Part shown: positions 23,637 to 31,096 of the stretch, one piece after another
Layout: each line of letters opens with the position of its first letter
Position numbering within the stretch: the first letter of the stretch is position 1
The notes under the pieces: generated by a model
Told to the model about the DNA's origin: nothing
Seen by the model: only the letters and a program-made list of their open reading frames with translations
Databases searched by the model: none
Translations under genes and position numbers: made by a program
Source of the DNA: Oscillospiraceae bacterium
GTDB taxonomy: Bacteria; Bacillota; Clostridia; Oscillospirales; Ruminococcaceae
Direction of reading: 5' to 3'
Assembly (NCBI GenBank): GCA_029007035.1
Contig: JAQXHC010000029.1
Span: forward strand, 1 to 44,428
DNA: 44,428 nt

Positions 23637-25166
23637 ATGTCAAAAAATGATGAGAAAAATATCAGTATTACTCTGAAAAGCGATGAGGATGACAAGCGCG
23701 GTGTTGTTCTTTCCTTTTCAGCGATTTTAAAAATGATAAAAAAATTCTTTGTCCCATGGATAGTAATTGCAATTCTTCTCGGACTTCTTGTTTTCGGAAT
23801 TTCAACGGCAATAACTCATTCTGCCAAGCCTCCGCTTAAAGCCCTTATAAGCTTTAGCTTTGACGGCATTGAGAAGGGCAAGGATCCGAACGGTAATGAA
23901 TTCGATGTTTACACTATAAAGAAGCCTTCTGTTATCGAGGCAGCTCTTACAAGCTTAAATATGCCTCTTGAAATGGTTGAAGAAATCAGACAGAATATCA
24001 CCGTTGAGGGTGTTAAACCCGCTGACGCAATCGACAGAATTACCGTTTACAAATCAATATATGAGAGTGGATCGAACGTTTCTCTTTCGGCTGCGGACAA
24101 AATGCTTGAAACCGAATATTATCCGACTCAGTTCACAGTTACATTTAATTATGCAAAAACAGATATCAGCAGCGACGATGCTGTTCAGGTATTAAATGCT
24201 GTTCTTAACTGCTACAGAGACTATTTTTTCAAGACATATGGATATAATGAGGCTCTTGGAAGCGCTGTTACCGCTACAGATTATTCAAACTACGACTATG
24301 CAGAGGTTATCGACATCTATAGCGACACCCTTACAACTATTCAGAAATATGTGGGCGAGCTTTCAAAAAATGATACAACAAGATTCCGTTCAAGCATAAC
24401 AGGCTATACCTTTGCAGATCTTTCTGAATCAATTAAGGCGATTCAGTCGATTGACCTTGATATGATCTCGTCATACATAACAATAAACAACGTAACAAAA
24501 GACAAGGATGTTCTTCTTAACTACTATAAGTTCCGTATTCAGAATCTTGAACGCTCGAAAGTTATTTATCAGGAACAGCTTGCTGCAATCACCGAAACAA
24601 TTGCCGGCTACGAAAAGGACAGCATTCTTATCATCGGAAACGGCACTGACGACATCAACACGAATTATACACAGGCTTCAAAGGAATATGACAACCTTCT
24701 TGAAAAGAAGCTTACAGCTCAGGATAACCTTTCGAGAACAACACAGGAAATAATATATTATAACGAACGAATCACAGCACTCAATACAACAACTGTAGGC
24801 TCAAGCGATAAGGTTGAAAAGGCTGAAGCCGATCTTGCAAAGCTTAATGCCAAGGTTGCTAACCTTATCGAACAGGTTAATCTCACATCAAATGAATACT
24901 ACGAAACAGTTTCACTTAAAAACGCCTATAATATCCTTGTTCCTGCAAGTTCCTCGGTTGGAACCTCAATTACGTCGATGATAAAAAGCTCAATTATTCC
25001 TGTTCTGGTAACAGAGATAATGGTTCTTGTAGTTTATATCGGTATTGCATTTGTACTTGCAATCGTTGAGGGCAGCAGAAAGCAATCGGACATTGTTGAA
25101 GCTGCAACTGAAAAAGCTTCTGCTGCAGGCGGAGACGGAAATGACGATGAGGACAAAAAAGACTAA
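23637..25166 (+). CDS. Wzz-like polysaccharide chain-length / co-polymerase membrane protein
   Basis: 509 residues. Membrane spans lie at about 37-58 (PWIVIAILLGLLVFGIST) and about 457-480 (VLVTEIMVLVVYIGIAFVLA). The 400-residue region between them is extracytoplasmic and mostly helical, with coiled-coil-like stretches about 290-430. This two-span layout is that of polysaccharide co-polymerases that set glycan chain length. The acidic cytoplasmic tail (GDGNDDEDKKD) has no tyrosine-kinase domain, so a separate partner or none is used. GGAGG seven bases upstream fixes the ATG. It stands alone between a promoter and a terminator, near the CapD-like gene. Confidence 0.75.
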   Translation: MSKNDEKNISITLKSDEDDKRGVVLSFSAILKMIKKFFVPWIVIAILLGLLVFGISTAITHSAKPPLKALISFSFDGIEKGKDPNGNEFDVYTIKKPSVIEAALTSLNMPLEMVEEIRQNITVEGVKPADAIDRITVYKSIYESGSNVSLSAADKMLETEYYPTQFTVTFNYAKTDISSDDAVQVLNAVLNCYRDYFFKTYGYNEALGSAVTATDYSNYDYAEVIDIYSDTLTTIQKYVGELSKNDTTRFRSSITGYTFADLSESIKAIQSIDLDMISSYITINNVTKDKDVLLNYYKFRIQNLERSKVIYQEQLAAITETIAGYEKDSILIIGNGTDDINTNYTQASKEYDNLLEKKLTAQDNLSRTTQEIIYYNERITALNTTTVGSSDKVEKAEADLAKLNAKVANLIEQVNLTSNEYYETVSLKNAYNILVPASSSVGTSITSMIKSSIIPVLVTEIMVLVVYIGIAFVLAIVEGSRKQSDIVEAATEKASAAGGDGNDDEDKKD

Positions 25167-25232
25167 TAAGCTATATTCAGGCAATTGAATCTTATTCGCG
25201 CCGGAATGACAAAAGCTATTATAAAAAATATG

Positions 25233-25268
25233 CCGCATGATGATTCTGAATCCATCATGCGGTGATTT
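25233..25268 (+). terminator. Rho-independent terminator of the Wzz-like gene
   Basis: CCGCATGATG (25233-25242) pairs with CATCATGCGG (25253-25262), then a T-rich run. Confidence 0.85.
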
Positions 25269-25274
25269 TTTATT

Positions 25275-25327
25275 TAAGGCAGCACCGTACAAATAATGCC
25301 TGACGGTTTTGCACGGTTCTGCCTTAA
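25275..25327. repeat. Dispersed CAGCACCG-type repeat, copy 3, complete palindrome
   Basis: AAGGCAGCACCGTACAAA is matched in inverted orientation by TTTTGCACGGTTCTGCCTT, so this copy forms one long imperfect hairpin. It lies between the convergent Wzz-like and GtrA genes and may be the most intact copy in the window. Confidence 0.6.
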
Positions 25328-25365
25328 TACTAATTTTATATCACACGATAATTTCTTGTCATATG

Positions 25366-25863
25366 TCAGTACGGCTGTGAATTCTTTATGCAATCTACCG
25401 AAAAATCCAAATTCGCATCTTTGGCACAAGTCTCGTGCGGTATTGCATTGAAAATAAGCAGCTTTCTGCCGATATAATTCCAGACAAGTACAATTACAGC
25501 TGCCACTAACTTGACGATTAGATAATATATGTCCAGAATGTACACACCTGCATACATGAGCAGCTCTGTAATTCCCAGTCCCGAAAGGCTTATCAATGCA
25601 AATAAGACAAATTCCCTGAAGCTTTTGCCGTTTCCGCTGCTTTTGACCGACTTGAATACGAACAGTATTGACAAAATGTAACTGCAAATTGTTCCTGTGA
25701 TGAAGCCCATTGCTGCAGAGATAAACAGATTTGTCTTTGTTGCACCCGTAAATACAAGCTCCCTGAAAAGAACAAGCGTCCCCGAATCTATGATAAACGA
25801 CAATGTACCGACAATGGCACATCTGCCGAATTCCGTTATAAGCTCTGTGATTTTGTTGTTCAT
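25366..25863 (-). CDS. GtrA-family membrane protein
   Basis: 165 residues, four hydrophobic helices. The start ITEFGRCAIVGTLSFIIDSG and the end VAAVIVLVWNYIGRKLLIF fit the GtrA family. Members help move lipid-linked sugars (for example undecaprenyl-phosphate glucose) across the membrane or assist glycan-modifying transferases. AAGGAGA precedes the ATG and a promoter lies at 25948-25975. No GtrB-like transferase is adjacent, so the partner is elsewhere. The location next to the Wzz-like gene suits a surface-glycan role. Confidence 0.88.
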   Translation of the reverse strand: MNNKITELITEFGRCAIVGTLSFIIDSGTLVLFRELVFTGATKTNLFISAAMGFITGTICSYILSILFVFKSVKSSGNGKSFREFVLFALISLSGLGITELLMYAGVYILDIYYLIVKLVAAVIVLVWNYIGRKLLIFNAIPHETCAKDANLDFSVDCIKNSQPY

Positions 25864-25947
25864 TCTGATCTCCTTTTCCGTTACTTCGTGAATTGCTGTA
25901 ATTCAGGAATTACCGATTTAACCGGTGCTCTTTTTATTATACATATA

Positions 25948-25975
25948 ATTATACATATATTTCCGGATTTGTCAA
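25948..25975 (-). promoter_or_regulatory. Promoter of the GtrA gene
   Basis: On the minus strand TTGACA (25975-25970) and TATAAT (25953-25948), spacer 16 bp. A second TATAAT-like block lies closer to the gene. Confidence 0.7.
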
Positions 25976-26048
25976 TATAATGAAAGAATACATTTTTATA
26001 TCATTTGTTAAATCGGGGGCAAAGAGGTAAAATATTATCTCCGACCAC

Positions 26049-26077
26049 TTGACAATTTCACATTAATACGCTATAAT
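26049..26077 (+). promoter_or_regulatory. Sigma-A promoter upstream of the small ORF and CNNM gene
   Basis: TTGACA at 26049-26054 and TATAAT at 26072-26077, spacer 17 bp. Confidence 0.87.
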
Positions 26078-26108
26078 AATATAACATACATATCAACCGG
26101 AGGTGAGA

Positions 26109-26213
26109 ATGGAAATGGACGGTGCCGCTGACGGCAGTATCCCGGATAATTGCAGAAACAACGCGATCCTATATAGAATACTCAGACACGGTCTGCACTA
26201 TTTGCTGTGTTAG
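26109..26213 (+). CDS. Candidate 34-aa leader peptide
   Basis: An ATG with a strong CCGGAGGTGAG ribosome binding site lies about 25 bases after a predicted transcription start. The frame runs 34 codons to a TAG at 26211 (start MEMDGAADGSIPDNCRNN, end HGLHYLLC). The peptide is acidic at the start and basic/hydrophobic at the end, with two cysteines. A small TGCCG-CTGA-CGGCA hairpin lies inside the frame. It ends 53 bases before the CNNM start and could be a real small protein or a translated leader controlling the downstream transporter. No homologue is recognised. Confidence 0.45.
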   Translation: MEMDGAADGSIPDNCRNNAILYRILRHGLHYLLC

Positions 26214-26266
26214 GCTGTGTCTTTTTGTGCATTTGCAACGATTTTATAATTCACGGAGGTATTTCT

Positions 26267-27592
26267 ATGTTAGGGCAGATTATTCTGCAAATTATACTTA
26301 TAGCTCTTAATGCGGTTTTCGCCTGCGCGGAAATTGCTGTTATTTCCATTAATGACACCAGGCTCGAAAAGCTTTCGGCAAGCGGCAACAAAAAAGCTGT
26401 CAGACTTAAAAAGCTTACCTCAGAGCCATCAAAATTCCTTGCAACAATTCAGGTTGCAATAACTCTTTCGGGATTTATCGGCTCTGCGTTTGCCGCCGAT
26501 AACTTTTCCGAACGGTTTGTAAAGCTCTTTACAGGCTTTGGACTCGGTATATCCGAAAGGACGCTTCATTCTGTTTCGGTTGTAATAATCACTCTTATCT
26601 TATCTTATCTGACCCTTGTTTTCGGCGAGCTTGTTCCGAAAAGACTTGCAATGAAAAATCCTGAAAAGCTTGCCCTTGCAATGTCGGGAATAATTTCTTT
26701 TATCGCCAAACTATTCGCACCGATCGTATGGCTTCTCAATATTTCCACTAACGGACTGCTCAGGCTGATGCACATTAACCCAAATGAAGAGGACGACACT
26801 GTCACAGAGGAAGAAATCCTCATGATGTCCGACGCAGGCGCTGAAAAAGGAACTATCGACGAAACCGAAAACAGGATAATCAAAAATATCTTTGCCTTTG
26901 ACGATATGACAGCTGAACAGATCTGTACTCACCGTACGGATGTATCAGTTCTATGGGCTTCTGACAGCAGCGAGGCTTGGGAGGAGACGATTCACCGCAC
27001 GCGGCATTCGTTTTTCCCGATATGCGGCGAAAGCGTTGATAATGTTATCGGTATTCTTAATGCAAAGGACTATTTCCGGCTTGATGACAAGAGCAAGGAT
27101 AATGTGATGAAAAACATTGTACGCGAGCCGTATTTTGTCCATGAAAATATGAAAGCCGATCGTCTTTTCGCTAAAATGAAGGGAAATGATGCCGACCATT
27201 TTGCTGTTGTCGTCGATGAATACGGCGGAATGACCGGAATCATCACCGTCACTGACCTTGTGGAGCAGCTTGTCGGCGAATTCGACAACGACGAGCAGAC
27301 AGAGGAGACTGCCAGATTTATGTGCATTGAGGAGAATGTGTGGAACATTCCCGGAATCACAGCTCTCAGCGAGGTCGCAGAGGAGCTTGAAATAACGCTT
27401 CCGGCAGATAAATACGAAACCTTTGGAGGCTACATAATTGCGGTTCTCGGCGAAATCCCCAAGGACGGTACACGGACTTCTATCGATACCGAGCTTCTGC
27501 ATATTGATATTATGGAAATCAGACATCACAGAATCGAGCTTTGCCGCGTACGCAAAAATGTAATTCCCAATGAGGAAAATGAGGCGGAGTGA
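26267..27592 (+). CDS. CNNM/CorC (HlyC) family cation transport protein with CBS domains
   Basis: 441 residues. About 1-190 is the CNNM membrane domain with a polar pattern in the first helix (ALNAVFACAEIAVIS) and FGELVPKRLAMKNPEKLA. About 205-325 is a CBS pair that in homologues binds ATP-Mg. About 340-425 is the CorC/HlyC C-terminal domain. Family members export Mg2+ or related divalent ions; the older name hemolysin is misleading. The ATG at 26267 has GGAGG seven bases upstream, which decides it over an in-frame codon at 26207 inside the small ORF. The CDF transporter gene follows after 33 bases, so the two form a metal-ion operon. Confidence 0.92.
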   Translation: MLGQIILQIILIALNAVFACAEIAVISINDTRLEKLSASGNKKAVRLKKLTSEPSKFLATIQVAITLSGFIGSAFAADNFSERFVKLFTGFGLGISERTLHSVSVVIITLILSYLTLVFGELVPKRLAMKNPEKLALAMSGIISFIAKLFAPIVWLLNISTNGLLRLMHINPNEEDDTVTEEEILMMSDAGAEKGTIDETENRIIKNIFAFDDMTAEQICTHRTDVSVLWASDSSEAWEETIHRTRHSFFPICGESVDNVIGILNAKDYFRLDDKSKDNVMKNIVREPYFVHENMKADRLFAKMKGNDADHFAVVVDEYGGMTGIITVTDLVEQLVGEFDNDEQTEETARFMCIEENVWNIPGITALSEVAEELEITLPADKYETFGGYIIAVLGEIPKDGTRTSIDTELLHIDIMEIRHHRIELCRVRKNVIPNEENEAE

Positions 27593-27625
27593 CGGCAGAA
27601 TTTCTGTGAAAGGAGAGGAATCACT

Positions 27626-28801
27626 TTGACCCAGCTTTTAATAAGAAAATTTATAAAGAATTATGATGATACTGACAATCCACGCGTCCGTGAAAAATAT
27701 GGTACTCTCAGCAGTATTGTTGGCATAGTCTGCAATGTGATGCTGTTCCTTCTGAAATATGCAATGGGAACTCTGGCAGGTTCTATTGCCGTAATATCTG
27801 ATGCATTCAACAACCTCTCCGACAGCGCAAGCTGTATTGTAACACTGTTCGGCTATAAGCTGTCCGCTAAGCCGGCTGATAAGGATCACCCTTTCGGTCA
27901 CGGACGAATGGAATATCTGACATCGCTGATTATCGCGGCTGTGATTATCGTTATGGGTATTGAGCTGTTCAAAACTTCAGCTGTTAAGATTATTCATCCG
28001 GAAAAGGTTGCATTCCGATGGATTGTATTTATATCGCTTCTTGTATCAATTGGAGTAAAGCTGTGGATGTCGCTGTTTAATACAAAGCTCGGCAAAAAAA
28101 TAAACTCCACCGTTATGCTTGCCACTGCCAAGGATAGCCGTAACGATGTTATTGCCACTCTTGCAACTGTTATATCCGTTGTTGCTTCGCTTTTCACCGA
28201 TTTGCCGGTGGACGGCGTTATGGGAGTGCTTGTGTCGGCTTTCATTCTTAAAGCGGGCTATGAGATTATCCGCGATACCGTTGACGAACTCCTTGGCAAG
28301 CCGGCTGACGCGGAATGCGTACGGCAGATCACCGGGATTGTGCTATGTGACGAACGTATTATCGGACTTCACGACATGATTATACATAACTATGGTCCGG
28401 GAAATGTATTCGGAAGCTGTCACGCAGAGGTCAGAAGCACCGAAAACTTTGTGTCGGTTCATGACCTTATCGATACAATCGAACACGAAATACATCGCCG
28501 GATGAAAATAATTATGACAATCCACATTGACCCTGTGGAGGTTGACAATGAGCAGCTGAATATTCGCAAAGAAATGATTTCGCGTAATCTTCGTGAGATC
28601 AGTCCCGAGCTGTCTTTTCATGATTTCAGAATGGTTGTCGGTGACACACATACGAATCTGATTTTCGATATTGTCGTGCCTTTCGGATTTAAAATGAGCG
28701 ACGACGAAATCAAGGAAAAAATCGACCGAAGTCTTGAAGGCGATTCCGTGAAATTCTACACTGTTATAACTTTTGACCACAGCTACACTGATTCGGATTA
28801 G
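27626..28801 (+). CDS. Cation diffusion facilitator (CDF) family efflux transporter
   Basis: 391 residues. Six membrane helices occupy about 28-215, followed by a cytoplasmic region of the CDF dimerisation fold extended at the C-terminus. Metal-site motifs SDAFNNLSDSAS (helix 2), DHPFGHGRMEY (after helix 3) and DSRNDVIATLATV (helix 5) are present. The HPFGHGR type is common in CDF proteins that carry Mn2+, Fe2+ or Zn2+; the ion cannot be decided here. The start is TTG at 27626, eight bases after AAGGAGAGG. It is cotranscribed with the CNNM gene and followed by a hairpin at 28830-28885. Confidence 0.92.
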   Translation: MTQLLIRKFIKNYDDTDNPRVREKYGTLSSIVGIVCNVMLFLLKYAMGTLAGSIAVISDAFNNLSDSASCIVTLFGYKLSAKPADKDHPFGHGRMEYLTSLIIAAVIIVMGIELFKTSAVKIIHPEKVAFRWIVFISLLVSIGVKLWMSLFNTKLGKKINSTVMLATAKDSRNDVIATLATVISVVASLFTDLPVDGVMGVLVSAFILKAGYEIIRDTVDELLGKPADAECVRQITGIVLCDERIIGLHDMIIHNYGPGNVFGSCHAEVRSTENFVSVHDLIDTIEHEIHRRMKIIMTIHIDPVEVDNEQLNIRKEMISRNLREISPELSFHDFRMVVGDTHTNLIFDIVVPFGFKMSDDEIKEKIDRSLEGDSVKFYTVITFDHSYTDSD

Positions 28802-28829
28802 GTTCTCTGATTTGTAAAAAGCACTATTA

Positions 28830-28885
28830 TCCCAAAAATTTGATGCGTTTTAAGAACTGCGGAAAAATTTTTGGGGATTTTTTGT
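28830..28885 (+). terminator. AT-rich terminator hairpin after the transporter operon
   Basis: CCCAAAAATTT (28831-28841) pairs with AAATTTTTGGG (28865-28875) around a 23-base loop, then a T run. The loop is long, so efficiency is uncertain. Confidence 0.6.
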
Positions 28886-29192
28886 AGCTTAATTTACTTT
28901 CTTATTTAAGTAAATAAAAATTTCAATACAAATTTAATCTTTTTGAAAGGTGGAAAATCTGCCCTGACCCATTTTGCTGATTTTATGATGATTGAGACAT
29001 AAGTTCAGAAAATGCCTGAATATAGGCAGAATACAAATAATAATATATATTGATTTATAAATAATTCGTTAAATTCAGCTAAAATGAATTTTGAATGTCT
29101 AAAAATAAAAATATAATTTATTAATTATTACTTAATATAAAACATAAAATTAAATATAGCAATATAGTCCAAAATCTCGGCAACATTGTCAA
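28886..29192. other. Very AT-rich non-coding stretch
   Basis: About 300 bases composed mostly of A and T, with no reading frame, promoter or repeat that I can support apart from the promoter that begins at its right end. The composition contrasts sharply with the coding DNA on both sides. It may be a spacer, a DNA-bending or nucleoid-protein site, or a decayed insertion. Confidence 0.5.
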
Positions 29193-29221
29193 TTGATTAT
29201 CGTTAATTTTTACTATATAAT
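29193..29221 (+). promoter_or_regulatory. Promoter of the candidate RNA at 29228-29615
   Basis: TTGATT at 29193-29198 and TATAAT at 29216-29221, spacer 17 bp, at the point where the AT-rich stretch gives way to normal composition. Confidence 0.6.
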
Positions 29222-29227
29222 TTGGTT

Positions 29228-29615
29228 GTTGGCTGAGATAAGCAGAGGGCTTAGCTCACCACCACATAATTAAAATCTATTATGTGTCCTGCAAAAAGGC
29301 AGCTTTACCATTTTTGTCAGCTTCCGGTATTAAACTCCGCCGGATTTGGATTTATGCATTACATCTTACTACAAGCTTCAGCAGAATGCTGTTATTGAAC
29401 ATTAACGCCTATAATATGTTTAATCGCCTAAAACAGCTTTCGTCACTTGATTTATTTCGGCTTTTGTTTTGACATGACATTGGGTCGGCGCTTCGGATCT
29501 GCGCCCTGCCTGCTTATTGTGAACTGCGTATAGAGGGTGCGCTGCTCACACGTTAAATACCGTTCTTTTCCGGCTTTTTGAGAGGGTGCCGGTAAAGAGC
29601 GGTATTTATTTTTCT
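29228..29615 (+). ncRNA. Candidate structured RNA of about 390 nt
   Basis: Between a 17-bp-spaced promoter and a very strong hairpin lies a stretch with normal base composition but no convincing gene. It is rich in local hairpins: GCTGAG with CTTAGC (29231-29256 region), CACATAAT with ATTATGTG (29264-29289), CTGC with GCAG (29290-29305), CCGG with CCGG (29328-29345) and GGCGC with GCGCC near 29486-29505. The unit ends in the 29554-29608 hairpin. It shows none of the signature sequences I know for RNase P RNA, tmRNA, SRP RNA or a T-box. The PHP gene downstream has its own promoter after the terminator, so this would be a separate RNA. Confidence 0.42.
29554..29615 (+). terminator. Long hairpin, likely terminator of the candidate RNA
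   Basis: TAAATACCG (29554-29562) pairs with CGGTATTTA (29600-29608). The pairing continues through TTCTTT/AAAGAG and CCGGC/GCCGG to give about 20 base pairs, followed by a short T-rich tail. Confidence 0.6.
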
Positions 29616-29616
29616 G

Positions 29617-29645
29617 TTGAAAATCGTGCAGGTTTGTGATATAAT
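29617..29645 (+). promoter_or_regulatory. Sigma-A promoter of the PHP phosphatase gene
   Basis: TTGAAA at 29617-29622 and TATAAT at 29640-29645, spacer 17 bp, immediately after the upstream terminator. Confidence 0.8.
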
Positions 29646-29690
29646 AATTCTGTGAAAGCACATAATATAATTAAGAAAAGAGCGATTGCC

Positions 29691-30464
29691 ATGCTTGCAA
29701 ATTATCATACCCATACTTCACGATGCCGGCATGCTGTGGGCTGTGACCGTGAATACGTAGAAAATGCGGTGAGAAGCGGAATGAGAGTTCTCGGCTTTTC
29801 CGACCACTGCCCATGGATTTTTCCTGACGGATATGTTTCCGGTACGCGAATGCTTCCTTCTCAGCTGGACGGATATTTTGCGTCACTCACCGACCTGAAA
29901 AGAGAGTATAAAGACGATATTACAATATATATCGGCTTTGAATCGGAGTATATCCCCGAGCTTATGGAGTCGCAGAACCGTCTTCTTGCAGATTATCCTG
30001 TCGACTACATGATTATCGGCGAGCATTTCACCGAACGTGAGCCGATCGGAATGTATACGGGCTTCGAATCAACGGACGATGCGTGGCTTGAGAAATATAT
30101 CAGCTTGTGCATTGAGGGTATTGAAACGGGGATGTACAGCTATGTCGCCCATCCCGACCTGTTTAATTTTGCAGGCAGCTCCGCAGTTTATGAAAAGCAG
30201 TTCACCCGTCTGTGCCGCTGTCTGAAAGAGCATGATATGCCTGTTGAGATCAATCTTCTCGGCTTCTGTGACGGACGGCATTATCCCTCCGACAGATTTC
30301 TGAAAATTGCACAAAAGGTTGGTAATTCCGCGATAATCGGTTGTGACGCGCATCAGCCCGAGGTTCTCTCAAATACGGATATTATGGAAAAATGCCGGAA
30401 GATTGCTGAAAAATATTCTCTTCCCATTGTTGATTATCTGAAAGGACTTGAACCATGCTTATAA
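29691..30464 (+). CDS. PHP-domain phosphatase, histidinol-phosphatase (HisK) type
   Basis: 257 residues of the PHP metal-dependent phosphoesterase fold. Metal ligands are visible in NYHTHTSRCRH (H6, H8), GFSDHCPW, GFESEYIPEL and IIGEHF, and near the end CDAHQPE. The overall pattern matches HisK-type histidinol-phosphatases of Bacillota, which dephosphorylate histidinol phosphate in histidine synthesis. The gene lies outside any his operon here, so another phosphorylated substrate is possible. The ATG at 29691 is preferred to a GTG at 29652, because the latter falls at the predicted transcription start and would have no ribosome binding site. It overlaps the next gene by 10 bases. Confidence 0.85.
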   Translation: MLANYHTHTSRCRHAVGCDREYVENAVRSGMRVLGFSDHCPWIFPDGYVSGTRMLPSQLDGYFASLTDLKREYKDDITIYIGFESEYIPELMESQNRLLADYPVDYMIIGEHFTEREPIGMYTGFESTDDAWLEKYISLCIEGIETGMYSYVAHPDLFNFAGSSAVYEKQFTRLCRCLKEHDMPVEINLLGFCDGRHYPSDRFLKIAQKVGNSAIIGCDAHQPEVLSNTDIMEKCRKIAEKYSLPIVDYLKGLEPCL

Positions 30465-30991
30465 TCTCAGTCAAAGATGTGTCTGTTCAGTCCCGGCACA
30501 TACATGCTCACAGTCTGCTTAAATCCTGTCTCAGGCTGCACGGAATAGCTTACGAAACCGACTGCGGACTCGTCAGGAACAAATACGGAAAGCCATCGCT
30601 GGAAACGGACTGCGGTGTGCATTTCAGCCTTACTCATGCCGAGGGAATCGCGGCGTGCGTTACTTCGCCGTTTGAATGCGGTATTGATGCCGAACCGGTA
30701 AAAAAATATCGTCCGAATGTGGTCAGACGTGCCTTTTCCCGCGGTGAACAGGAACAGCTTGAAGCGCTTGATTCCGAGGATGAACGGATTCTTCTGTTTA
30801 CGCGGCTCTGGACGCTGAAAGAGGCTTATGTCAAGGCTTTAGGAATAGGGATTTCCTATCCTCTCGCTGAAGCTGAATTTGATCTTTCCGACGGCTCGAT
30901 CCGCACACCGATTCAGGACTTTACATTCAGAAATTATCTTGTTTGCGGAGAAAGATTTTCTGTTTCCGTCTGTTATAGTAATAAAAAGTGA
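30455..30991 (+). CDS. 4'-phosphopantetheinyl transferase, Sfp type
   Basis: 178 residues, somewhat short for Sfp enzymes. The magnesium and CoA motifs are GIDAEPV (D78, E80) and WTLKEAYVKALG (W119, K122, E123), preceded by KPSLE and HFSLTHAEG. The enzyme moves phosphopantetheine from CoA to a serine on acyl or peptidyl carrier proteins. No polyketide or peptide synthetase is in the window, so it may serve fatty-acid ACP or a distant cluster. AAAGGA precedes the ATG, inside the end of the PHP gene, with a 10-base overlap. A bidirectional hairpin follows at 31043-31077. Confidence 0.92.
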   Translation: MLIISVKDVSVQSRHIHAHSLLKSCLRLHGIAYETDCGLVRNKYGKPSLETDCGVHFSLTHAEGIAACVTSPFECGIDAEPVKKYRPNVVRRAFSRGEQEQLEALDSEDERILLFTRLWTLKEAYVKALGIGISYPLAEAEFDLSDGSIRTPIQDFTFRNYLVCGERFSVSVCYSNKK

Positions 30992-31042
30992 ACAGTATAA
31001 GGTAACCTCTGAAAATGAGCTTTTAGAGTTTATCATAATTAT

Positions 31043-31080
31043 AAAACCGTCGGATAATCTGTTTGTCCGACGGTTTTGTT
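31043..31080. terminator. Bidirectional terminator
   Basis: AAAACCGTCGGA (31043-31054) is the perfect inverse of TCCGACGGTTTT (31066-31077). It separates the convergent phosphopantetheinyl transferase and GTPase-nuclease genes. Confidence 0.85.
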
Positions 31081-31096
31081 TCAGCGTCAACACGCA

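Noticed and set aside
26122..26310. 62-codon frame overlapping the small leader ORF
   Set aside because: GTG start without a ribosome site, and it overlaps the CNNM start; the 26109 frame is better supported.
29228..29645. T-box or histidine-responsive leader for the PHP gene
   Set aside because: GAGAGGGTGCCGG near 29580 looks faintly like a T-box end, but the AGTA and T-box consensus are missing, and the gene has its own promoter after the hairpin.
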